A DNA stretch of 64,000 bases, from NCBI RefSeq assembly GCF_905220415.1, contig NC_059541.1, positions 9,870,501 to 9,934,500 on the forward strand. Direction: 5' to 3'. Shown piece after piece: positions 1-8,991 of this stretch. The DNA is from Colias croceus (Eukaryota > Arthropoda > Insecta > Lepidoptera > Pieridae). The position numbers and the translations under genes were made by a program. Position 1 is the first letter of the stretch; every line of letters begins with the position of its first letter. The notes under the pieces are model-generated. The model worked only from the letters and a program-made list of their open reading frames with translations, was not told the origin of the DNA and did no database searches.

Positions 1-3000
1 GCAAGAACGCATCCCTACACTTGTCCCCCAGGGCGGAAGGCAGATTCTCACCCGTCATCGCCATGCCCAATTTTTGCTCAATAGCATATCTATTGCTTGC
101 AAAAATTGGGCACTCGAGTAACAGGTGAGGAACCGTCTCCTCTACTCCGGGCTGACATAGACATGACGGATTCTCCTTCAGCTTGAATCTGTTCAAATAG
201 AAGGCGAATCCACCATGACCAGTCAGTACTTGTGTGGTGTGGTGTGTGATGTCTAATTTCCCGACTACCTTGTATGCAGCAGCAGCGCTTGGGAAAAAGA
301 GCTTCGTGACTCCGGCCGTTCCTCCTACGTCGTATCTCCTATCCCATTCGCTGATCGTATCTTGTCTCAAGATACGCTTGACGAATGAAACAGGACACAG
401 ATCGTAATCCGGTTTCCTCCTCAACCCCAGAGCGGCCCCCTTGGCTAACTCGTCTGCCCGTTCGTTCCCCTTCAGCCCTGCGTGCGCCTTAATCCAAAAC
501 AGGGAGACCTTCCGCCTCTGCAATGCAGCTTTTCGGAGGGCCGCCCGCGTTTGCACGGCCAGAGGATGAGGGGAACTCAGGGTGACCGCCTGGAGCGCCG
601 ATCTGGAGTCGCTGAGGACACCAACCTTTGTCGCTCCGCTCTTGCAGGCTATATCTACTGCTCTTTTGAGCGCTAGGAGCTCAGCCTGATAAACGGTACA
701 ATACGGTGGCAACGCAAGCTTGATGGCCTTTGTCTCGGACTCACCTTTCCATACGGAAAGGGCGGCTCCGACTCGACCCTCAATTTTGCTGCCATCCGTA
801 TAGATCCTATGGACGTGGCTGTCAACCACGTCGGCATAGGTATCCTCATCTACTAAGCCAAACCCCAGCTCTACCTGCTCTGCCGGATGTGGATCCTCAA
901 TCGCAAGAGCCATTCGTTCCACCTCCCTGTCCCTCAACACCGCCGGGTGCGACACACCCCTCTTGATCTCATAAAGCCTCGAAGATTCGAGTATTCTGAG
1001 ATCAAGTGGGAGTATCCCAGCCAACAGCATCGCAGAGTTCAGAGAGACAGTTCGATATGCTCTGCAGATCTTCTGGGCAAAACCCCGTTGAACGGTGTTA
1101 AGCCTCTTTCGTACCCCCATCCTTTCCGCTGTGGGTGCCCACGCTGCTGATGCATACAATATAGTTGGTTCTATAACTGCGATATATATAGTCTTAACTA
1201 CCTGGGGGTTAAGCCCCCAACCTACTCTCGCTGCTCTCGCTAACAGCTTATAGCGGGCGATTGCCTTCTTGCAAACGCTCCCGACATGGTCGTTGAATGT
1301 CAGGCCGCCATCAATAATAAGGCCCAGTATCTTAATATTATCGAAATATTGGATGTCCACACTCCCCATTGTAAGTCGTGGCTTGTCAAATTTTAGTTTT
1401 CGTGTCGAGAGCAGGGCACATGTCTTGTGTGGCGCGAATTTCAGTTTGTTTCTGACACCCCATTCGTCAATTTTTCTCAGTGTGCGATTTGCCTTGATCT
1501 CTATTTCTAAAGCCGTATCTCCATCAAACACTAACACAATGTCATCGGCAAACGCCTGACAGAACACTTCCATCTCCTCTAACATCCATAGCAGGGGATC
1601 CAACAAGAGGTCCCACAGGAGCGGTCCACCTATGGATCCCTGTACGCACCCCTTATTGGTCTCCCTACTCACTTCCACACCTGCATACCTTACATTCACT
1701 CCCCTTTCACTCAGGTAGCTGCTGATCACCCGCCTCATGTTCACCGGACACCCAACTTCGGCCAACCGCACCTTTATGGCTGGCCACCAGGCGCTGTCGA
1801 AAGCTCCCTCTATGTCCAGCGAAACCACAACAGAAATCTTCTTCTCCTCCCTCTTATTTCTGATGTGGTTCACTAGTCTATAGAGGGCGTCCTCAGTACT
1901 CCTCTGTGGCATGAAACCATACTGGTGGGGGCTTATTTTGGGCAGCAGGTAGAACCTGAGTCGGGCGACCAACATCTTTTCGAAGATTTTGCCGAGAACA
2001 GGTAAGAGACCGATCGGTCGATAGGCTTTCGGTACCCGGTATGATTCCCTGCCCGGCTTTCTCAGGACCACCACAGTCGCCCACTTCCACTGTTTGGGGA
2101 AGTAGGCGACAGTGAGGCACCTGTTCAACAGCGCAAGGAACCACTCCGGGTTACAATCTACAGCGTGCTGGCAGATGTCGGCCGTGAGACCGTCCGCCCC
2201 GGGGGCCTTCTTGGGATTGAAGGACCTAACGGCTCCCTTCAACTCCTCCATGATGAAAGGGGGATCGTCCGGACCCATCGGCGGTTCGATGTCCAAGGAC
2301 TCCGCCCGCCGGCGCGTCAGACGATGTTCCTCACTTTCACCACTCTCCAAGTCCACGGGGTAGAAAGTCTCCGCCAACAGTTCTGCAGAGTTTCGGGCGT
2401 CGAGGGTTTCACCGCCCTTCGTAAGGGGCAGATCCTCCTCTCTCCTACCGGCTCTGTTCAGCACCCTGTAGATGCCCTCCCAGACCCCCTCTCTATCCTG
2501 TTTCCGGCAAAACTCCTTCCAGCTCTCACATTGCGCATCTTTCACAGTCTTTTCATACTTCTCCTTTTGTTCAAGATACAATCCAACAACGCGGTTTCTG
2601 CGAACAGGTGCTGCGTTTCGGATCCTGCGTCTCCTCGTGGCAACTTCCTTTTTCATCTGCGCGAGCTCATCATTCCACCACGACAAATTGAATTTTTGTG
2701 TGTGTTTTTTGGTCGGCATAGTGTCTCTGCATGTCTGTGTGATTGCTTGTGTGTAACTGTCTATTGCTTCGTCTATTTGTTGTGTGCTGTGTATTGTGTC
2801 TATGTCGTGTGCAGTCAATTGTCTGTCCGACATCAGCTGAGTCAGTTTCTCATGAAACTGAGTCCAGTTTGCCTTGCGTGTGTTAAATATGCGTGTAGTT
2901 CGTACTATGTTTGTGCCTGTGGATTTCTGTTGTCTGATGCCGAATGATATGCCGTTGTGGTCCGAGCTCGTGAGACCCTCCTCTACTCTCCAGTTGCCCA

Positions 3001-3652
3001 CTCGGTTCAACAGATCGTCGGAGCACGCTGTCACATCCACGTAACTGGAGAATCTTTTCCCCCCTCTGACGGTGTCGAATGTTGGGATGTCCCCGGTGTT
3101 GAGTATGTGCATACCCATTGCTTCCAGTACAGCAGACACATCCCTACCTCGCTGGTCTTCCTTGTCTCCACCCCACCACGGGCTCTTTGCGTTCACGTCA
3201 CCTCCCAAGACCATCTTATTGGTACCCAACTCCCTTCCTATCCGCATAAGATGGTCCAGGTAGGGCCCTATTGGCTTGTCGGGTTCGAAGTATAAGGACA
3301 CTACAATCATCTCCCAGGCTTTGGTTCTGAGGGTGGCCACAACAATATTGTTGTTGCTAAGGCGTGCATGTAGCTCGACGTCCAGTGAGTCGTCGAGTAC
3401 CACAACAGACGCCTTAACTACACCACCCCCTTCCCCATCGCTCTGAAAGATCCTCACTCCATTGTATGTCCTCATACTCCGAGCCCCACCTACGTAGGGC
3501 TCTTGTAGTAACGCTGCGCAAGCCTTACGCTTGGTGGCCTCGAGCAAAAGCTCTTTGGTGGCGATTTGGCTCCGCTGGAGGTTGGCCTGCAATATTTGGT
3601 ACTGGAAGTACTCACCTTGGACAACCTTAGCAATACGCCACCGCTGACCTGG
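1..3652 (-). CDS. LINE ORF2 polyprotein: AP-endonuclease, reverse transcriptase, RNase H (C-terminus beyond window)
   Basis: The frame is open for about 1217 codons, from a stop at 3653-3655 to the window edge. It should nick target DNA, reverse-transcribe the element RNA and remove RNA from the hybrid. Counting from the first sense codon, the endonuclease shows GGDVNAKSPWWGG (Asp about 152) and SSDHNG (His about 232). The reverse transcriptase shows SPHQYGF (about 578) and the catalytic FADD (Asp about 703-704). The RNase H shows YTDGS (Asp about 953), DSRSAL (Asp about 1015), WIKAHAG (about 1053) and ERADELAK (Asp about 1067). Near the C-terminus is CLCQPGVEETVPHLLLEC, a C-x-C-x9-H-x4-C motif (about 1164-1181). 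I checked that these motifs fall in one frame and saw no stop. The first ATG (3473-3475) lies after conserved-looking sequence (LLQEPYVGG), so translation probably begins upstream without it. The frame overlaps the end of ORF1 by 26 bases. Confidence 0.9.
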
Positions 3653-5063
3653 CTAGAGCGTCCCACTTCTTTCGTTCAAAACATTCACGATCAAAGGCGC
3701 TGTGCTCAGCGCTACCTTTCTTGGCTTTAGTGCAGTTAATGCACTGAGGCGCTTCTCCCCGCAACCACTTGTCGCATTCAGTCCTCATATGAGGACCGGC
3801 GCAGTGGCTGCATCGTTCCTTTTCTTCCCTACACATCCTCTTAGTATGCCCATACCCAAGGCAGCGGGAGCACTGCACCAGTGGACTATGGTCCATTACT
3901 CTCACTCTGCCCAACCCTATGTGGGCGTGTCCTTCGTTCATCCATCTCCTCCATACCTGTGGGTTCGCTCTTACTACCACGTGGTTTTGGAGGGGGTTCC
4001 TAGCTTTCATCACATACGCTACTTCAACCTTTCGCTCTTCCCCCTTCAAGCCCTCAAGGATGCCTGCGTTCTGATTATTTAGCGCAGTGATGAAGTCGCC
4101 AGTGTCACACTTCATCACATCCCTGAAAACCAGAAGGGGGCTCTTGTTTTTAACTTCTTCCACAACTAGTCCCTCATTCTTTCCCAGTCTCTCTTTCACC
4201 TTATCTCTTTCTTCTTCGCTCACACAGCCGACAACTACCTTTCTGTTCTTCACCTTCCTTACTCTTTCCACTTTTACCCATCCATCTTTTGCATCCACAG
4301 TCTTCCTAATCTTCTCCAATACTTCTTCTCCCGTTTCCTGATCATCCTTGGAGGACACCACAACCGAATGCAAAGCCCTTGTTCCGGGGAGTCCCTCAGC
4401 GACTCCTCTCGAAGCAACGGCCGCGTAACTTGTCCTTTTGGCGACAGTTATGTTGTTCTCCAACAACGAGCTCAGCCTTTCCATTCTCACCTCACTCTCT
4501 TTCATAATTCCGCTCATCTCTTCCATCTTTTTCGTCATTCCTTTCATACTCTCTTTCATGCTTTCATGTAATTTGTAATTTTCTTCCACCAGTGCTTGGT
4601 CAAGTATCTTCGAATTTGCGTGGGACGGCTGGGGGGGATGTAAAGGGTCCCTCCCCTGCCCTCCGCCGCTCCCAGCTCTCGCACTGGTGAGCTCTATATC
4701 TTGTTCTTTAATTATCTGGTAGAGTCTGTCTAGCGCTGCGATGACTCCCTCTTTTCTTTCCACTTTGAGATTTCGGGAGTCCCTTATGTGACTTTTCGCT
4801 TTTAATAGACAGGCTTTACCTTCAATCAAAAAAATGGATGCCGTTGCAGGTGGGCTTCCCTCCTTGTCTTCGACTTGTCTCTTACTTACGACTACTTTCT
4901 TTTTAAGAACTGGAGGCTCCCGGGTGGGGGGCGACACAATAGTGTTCAGAGCCTCCAGTTTATCAATGCTTTTCCGAACTACGGATGCCTCAGCTTTTGT
5001 TGGAGCCCTGCTCACGTCAATTGTCAAGGTGTCACTCGTACGTTTTTGGGGTGTGTGGAACAT
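3627..5063 (-). CDS. LINE ORF1, gag-like RNA-binding protein with three CCHC zinc knuckles
   Basis: This 478-residue protein is expected to bind the element RNA and form the ribonucleoprotein that carries it to the nucleus. The N-terminal third is basic and low in complexity. Residues about 155-215 are rich in K/E/M and could form a coiled coil (KESMKGMTKKMEEMSG). A central globular region (about 240-390) precedes the knuckles. The three knuckles are C398-C401-H406-C411 (C-x2-C-x4-H-x4-C), C418-C421-H425-C430 (C-x2-C-x3-H-x4-C) and C441-C444-H454-C461 (C-x2-C-x9-H-x6-C). This set of spacings is typical of R1-clade ORF1 proteins. The ATG at 5061-5063 is taken as the start because AT-rich repeat DNA begins just upstream. 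The stop overlaps the open frame of ORF2, which is shifted by one base. The frame is intact. Confidence 0.9.
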   Translation of the reverse strand: MFHTPQKRTSDTLTIDVSRAPTKAEASVVRKSIDKLEALNTIVSPPTREPPVLKKKVVVSKRQVEDKEGSPPATASIFLIEGKACLLKAKSHIRDSRNLKVERKEGVIAALDRLYQIIKEQDIELTSARAGSGGGQGRDPLHPPQPSHANSKILDQALVEENYKLHESMKESMKGMTKKMEEMSGIMKESEVRMERLSSLLENNITVAKRTSYAAVASRGVAEGLPGTRALHSVVVSSKDDQETGEEVLEKIRKTVDAKDGWVKVERVRKVKNRKVVVGCVSEEERDKVKERLGKNEGLVVEEVKNKSPLLVFRDVMKCDTGDFITALNNQNAGILEGLKGEERKVEVAYVMKARNPLQNHVVVRANPQVWRRWMNEGHAHIGLGRVRVMDHSPLVQCSRCLGYGHTKRMCREEKERCSHCAGPHMRTECDKWLRGEAPQCINCTKAKKGSAEHSAFDRECFERKKWDALARSAVAYC

Positions 5064-5069
5064 TGTTAA

Positions 5070-5530
5070 TTTATAATATAATAATTATTAGTCAAAACAA
5101 CCTTATCTAAACAGTTTCTCCAATAGGGAGACAGCTGTATAAAATAATAATATAATAATTATTTGTCAAAACGACCTAATCTAGACAGTTGCTCCAATAG
5201 GGAGACAGCTGTATAAAATAATAATATAATAATTATTTGTCAAAACAACCTAATCTAAACAGTTTCTCCAATAGGGAGACAGCTGTATAAAATAATAATA
5301 TAATAATTATTTGTCAAAACGACCTAATCTAGACAGTTGCTCCAATAGGGAGACAACCGTATAAAATAATAATATAATTATTATTTGTCAAAACAACCTA
5401 ATCTAGACAGTTGCTCCAATAGAGAGACAGCTGTATAAAATAATATTAATATTAAAATAATAATATTTGTCAACGGTATAAATACTAACCTAGCCTAACC
5501 TAACAGTTGTCCCAATAGGGGAAACCCTGT
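5070..5530 (-). repeat. 74-bp tandem repeat array in the LINE 5' leader
   Basis: The word CAATAGGGAGACAGCTGTAT or a close variant recurs with its first C at 5121, 5195, 5269, 5343 and 5417, an exact 74-bp period. A sixth, diverged unit sits at 5513, 96 bp further on. Units alternate between two sequence types (ATCTAAACAGTTTCT and ATCTAGACAGTTGCT) in units 1-4, so the amplified block looks like a 148-bp dimer. The array ends about 60 bases before the ORF1 ATG, so it would form the 5' untranslated region or promoter of the element. Confidence 0.9.
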
Positions 5531-6390
5531 CTTAACCTATTAAAATAATATATTGTGTAATACAATATGTAAAATATATTTATATAGTCAGTGTATTCTA
5601 GATAATAAAATATTACTATATGTACACATATATATATAACTATAATATACACACCTATATAGATAACACAATATATAAATAAGATAATATAAATAGTTTG
5701 TGTGGTGATAAATAGCGGATGTTCCTATGCTCCCAGAATAAGGCGATGAAGCTATTAATAATAAAAACTAGCTGGCCTAGCAACTACACAAAAGTAAAGT
5801 CTTTTAACAGTGGCTCCGATTGGGGCTACTGGTCTTGCAATTTTTCCCTTCTTCAGATCCCTGGCGCAGCGTTGCGGCAGCGTCTACTTCTCGTCCGATC
5901 CAATTACGGGCGAGGTGTCAGATCTGATTTGCGTAAAAGTATGTTTGTAATCCTTTGATTACAACACTGGTCAGTGTTATATTTTATCGCCTTCGAATTC
6001 AATTGAAGCGGCAGTCGGGTGAGACAGCAATTATTGCAGCTGTCCTTGTTCCGCAGTAGTGAGTATGGGCCGCGGAGAACTTCTCGCTTATAAAGTTTCA
6101 CGCCACTTTATTCACAGTTATCACCAACATAAAGGTTATATTTGCGTACATGAACTTATGAACAATTTTAAAATAATTAATTACGCGACCGCTTGCGAGC
6201 ACTGCGTGAACGGAACTCAGTTTAGATATTTGGCTCTCAATCAATAAAACAGAATTTATTGGTAAAATTGAATCTATATACATATGTAATAAATCTGTAG
6301 AAGGGTCAATTCAACCTATAAAAACCCAAATATGTGATATATTTTTTTTATAATAATATGTCATTGTCCGCGTTACTCAAAATGGAGAAA
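5531..6390. other. Stretch without recognisable gene, upstream of the LINE
   Basis: This stretch begins with AT-rich DNA (5531-5700), followed by a more GC-balanced segment (about 5820-6080). The segment could be the outermost part of the LINE leader or the DNA it inserted into. The short open frames here lack recognisable domains and a coding-like composition. Confidence 0.4.
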
Positions 6391-6452
6391 TAAACCATCC
6401 ACGCGAAGACCGACATCCACGCGGACGGAGTCGCGGGCGGAAGCTAGTTAAT
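6391..6452 (-). repeat. Fragment of a 'GCGGGCGGAAGCTAG' lepidopteran repeat
   Basis: The segment ends in GTCGCGGGCGGAAGCTAGTT. This is the reverse complement of the 'AACTAGCTTCCGCCCGCGAC'-type start seen in many short lepidopteran interspersed repeats, and it resembles the copies at 14.7, 15.6, 16.6 and 54.9 kb. Only the start of the repeat is present. Classification beyond that is not possible from this piece. Confidence 0.5.
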
Positions 6453-6620
6453 AAATATTTCGTTGTGTACATCGGCTAAGCATATTTTATAGTCTTGTTC
6501 TCAATCCAGTTACGTTAAATCAATTCAAGTAACTTCAATAATTATTAAAACACTTGAATTGAATGCGTTGGCAAAACCATAAAATTTGCTAGTGTTTGAT
6601 TTTACGCAAGTAAACATTTA

Positions 6621-6783
6621 GAAATTAAAGACTTTTTAACGGAGTTTAAACGCGATTTATTCATAATATTATTTTCCCGACGTTTCGAACACTTTACAGC
6701 GAGCGTGGTCACGGGGAGACTCAGTCTACCCGTGACTGAATGAATAAATCGCGTTTAAAATGCGTTAAAAAGTCTTTAATTTC
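6621..6783. mobile_element. 163-bp palindromic MITE with TA flanks
   Basis: The left end GAAATTAAAGACTTTTTAAC is inverted at the right end as GTTAAAAAGTCTTTAATTTC. The inverted match continues inward through the 'ACGCGATTTATTCAT' word, about 45 bp per arm. Both ends are flanked by TA (6619-6620 and 6784-6785), compatible with a Tc1/mariner-type target. The centre holds CCCGACGTTTCGAACACTTT. There is no coding capacity, so it must be mobilised in trans. Superfamily assignment is an inference from the TA flank. Confidence 0.8.
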
Positions 6784-7475
6784 TAAAACCATAAAACATC
6801 AAATACTGCAAAAATACATTAATTTTGGGAACTATATTTTCTATCACCAAAATTTATATTTGTCATCAAGTTGTATCACCTAATAAATAGATCTATCACC
6901 ACGAAATATTTTCGTTCTCAGATAAACAAAAATTGTTCCCAGGTATGAATTATCAAATTAATGTTAATATATGTGCAAAATAAGAGATCGATAACCAATA
7001 AAATTATATTGCATTACATGAATATAAACTTCGTTCTTATAATAACAGTTTTGTTACTTAAATAATAGCTCTGTGCTCAGAATGGTAGATCTGTCACCAA
7101 ATAAATCGATTATCGATCCCTGACTGCGACTCCTTTTTATTTGATATTTTGTCACCAATACAGTAGTAACATTTTATTTCGTTCAGATAATAAATTAATA
7201 GTATTCGTTATCAATTTAATACATCAATTTATAATTTTAATGAAAAAATGATCAAATGGGCGGAGACAAATTGGCGCGCTTTAAAAATTGACATGTGCAA
7301 ACATATTATCGGATTAGCCATACGTTTAAAGCTGACCAACCCCCACCAGAAGCAAAAAATGTGCTTATCGACCAGAAAATAAAAAGGGGGCGCCCTTCGA
7401 AATCCAAACCAGCGCTGATTATTCAGTGATTATTGTTTTTTAACAATAAATATTGGTTATTTTAACTTTAATTAA

Positions 7476-8612
7476 CCTTTCAGCGGTCGCACCCTTGCGC
7501 CGAACACAAGCAGTCGCGCGCGGTCTGTGATTCCGCAAATTTAAGTGTCTCGTTTGGGAAAACAAATGAATATTTCGACTTCTTGTATAGCACATGATTA
7601 AAAAGAGGTCTTAAACATATGAAATAAAATAAAAACAACTTAATTACTCATTACTTCTTTTATTTGTACTTAATAGAACAAAGGTCTATAAAAACTCAAA
7701 ATTTTTGACTCTGGGTGGAAATCACCGTTATAAATCAACATTAAACAAAACAAAATGAAATTTTCTTTTTTACAATTCACAATTATAAACTTGACTATAA
7801 TAATTATCTTAGAAATAAATCACATTCATCATCAATTGGCACTGTGTAATAGGAACGCTAAAATGACACCTATTTTTGAGATCATTTTACGTAAAGTTCT
7901 AGAATAATCTAAATTATAATAAAATGAAATAAAGAAAACATACTTAAAAACTACTAATTTTTGTTTAGAATAACTATGATAAACTATTCGTCATTAGTGT
8001 CCATAATATCTACTGGAAATGAAAATTCTCGGCATATAACAATCACATGTTCTAGGCAACATGTGTTTTCCACATTTGAAACAACTATACTTTGTTTTGC
8101 GGTTCTTTTTCACTAAGCTCAGCGTCTGATTGAACACACTCATCCTGTGCTGGTGAAATTTCTATTGGGTCGTCTTCTTGGTCCGAAACGTCATCGAAGA
8201 CCTCATCTTCTGATTCCACCTCCTCTAACATGCGAGATATTCGACATTCTAAGTCTTCGTAATTCATTGTCTACAACAAAAATACATTTTTAAAACTATA
8301 CTTTTATATTATTATAGTCTAAAGCATAAAAAGTAATAATAAGATACAAAAAACATAAAATATTTACCTCGGCTTCGGTTTAATTGCACTGGATTTTTCT
8401 CGAACACAATCGGTCGCGCGCGGAATCTGAGACCGCAAACACAAATAAGAAAGCACATGTACATGCAAGGAATGTCACAGGGCTACTGAGAGGTGCTACC
8501 TCACCCCCTCGAAGGTATCACGGAAGCGCAAGCGTCTATTGTTTACAGTTTCAGTATATTGACTAAAATAAGTTCATTGCGGACTCAGAGACCGCGCGCG
8601 ACCGCTGGAAGG
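7476..8612 (-). mobile_element. piggyBac-like element, internally deleted, TTAA target duplication
   Basis: The left end is TTAA|CCTTTCAGCGGTCGC and the right end is GCGACCGCTGGAAGG|TTAA, giving 15-bp inverted repeats with one mismatch. A second inverted word, GTCGCGCGCGGTCTGTGATT on the left, with a close inverse near 8585, lies further in. TTAA at 7472-7475 and 8613-8616 is the target duplication, diagnostic of piggyBac-type insertion. Inside, on the minus strand, is the acidic start of a transposase joined almost directly to its cysteine-rich C-terminal end, so the catalytic core has been deleted. It sits inside the 6827-8982 element and is therefore younger than it. Confidence 0.85.
7990..8267 (-). 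pseudogene. piggyBac-like transposase remnant: acidic N-terminus plus zinc-binding C-terminus
   Basis: The frame 8267-8085 encodes 60 residues, highly acidic (ESEDEVFDDVSDQEDD), like the N-terminal region of piggyBac transposases. It stops after NKV. In the next frame the sequence continues as KYSCFKCGKHMLPRTCDC, which matches the pattern of the C-terminal cysteine-rich domain that binds transposon ends in this family. The catalytic DDD core, several hundred residues in family members, is missing. The product cannot be active. The frame change at the junction shows either a deletion joint or later decay. Confidence 0.75.
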
Positions 8613-8991
8613 TTAAGTTTTATCATCAATTATGCTAACCATTAGCCAGCTATTAAACCATAGCTGATTATTCACTGGTTACCTATTATTTTTAAGAATA
8701 AATATTGATTATTTTAACTTTTAGTAACATAATATGATTTATTGGTGATCTCTTTAAATTAGTTTGCTTAAATACTTATTAGGACACACCTATTATAATA
8801 CATACAAAAACATTTATTTGGTACTAGACCTTATATCTCAGGATTTTAGGTGATTTATTGTGGAACAGATTTTGCATTGTTTGGTGACTACATTTTGGTG
8901 ACAGATCTACTATTTTGAGGACAAACCCTATTATTTAAGGAACACAAAACTAATTAAATTGGTGATAGCTTAAATGATACCCATTAATTTT

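Larger units (their letters stand above)
1..5530 (-). mobile_element. R1-clade non-LTR retrotransposon (LINE), 3' end beyond window
   Basis: On the minus strand, a repeated AT-rich leader (about 5530-5070) is followed by a gag-like ORF1 with three zinc knuckles and by an ORF2 with endonuclease, reverse transcriptase, RNase H and a C-terminal CCHC motif, all in one frame. This order, and the spacing of the ORF1 knuckles, are those of the R1 clade of insect LINEs. The element runs off the window at position 1, so its 3' tail and target duplication cannot be seen. Both ORFs are uninterrupted here, which suggests a young copy. The exact 5' end is uncertain; the last recognisable leader repeat ends near 5530. 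Confidence 0.9.
7414..8726 (+). repeat. About 60-bp direct repeat on both sides of the nested piggyBac-like element
   Basis: The segment 7414-7471 (GCTGATTATTCAGTG to ATTTTAACTTTAA) recurs at 8663-8726 (GCTGATTATTCACTG to ATTTTAACTTTTA) with roughly 75-80 percent identity. It is far longer than the TTAA duplication, so it belongs to the host element and not to the piggyBac insertion. Confidence 0.6.
6827..8982. mobile_element. Non-autonomous DNA element with 9-bp target duplication, split by a piggyBac-like insertion
   Basis: The element begins GGGAACTATATTTTCTATCACC and ends, read inward, GGGTATCATTTAAGCTATCACC. It is flanked on both sides by ATTAATTTT (6818-6826 and 8983-8991), a perfect 9-bp target duplication. 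Both halves carry many scattered copies of a TCACCAA word, in opposite orientation left and right. Some sit in a longer AGATCTGTCACCAAATAAAT phrase (7085) or its inverse. Without the nested piggyBac-like element (7476-8612) it would be about 1.0 kb. A 9-bp duplication with a G-rich start fits MULE-like elements, but no transposase is present and this is only an inference. Confidence 0.75.

Noticed and set aside
2165..2947. 260-codon plus-strand open frame, and other plus-strand frames at 1-5000
   Set aside because: They are antisense shadows of LINE ORF1 and ORF2, whose minus-strand translation carries all recognised motifs. The 1893-2144 minus frame is likewise out of frame with ORF2.
5480..5510. 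CTAACCTAGCCTAACCTAAC, resembling the insect telomeric repeat (TTAGG)n
   Set aside because: It is short, imperfect and falls inside a diverged unit of the LINE leader array, whose other units have CCTAATCTAGACAG at the same place. It is not a telomeric tract and does not show insertion into telomeres.
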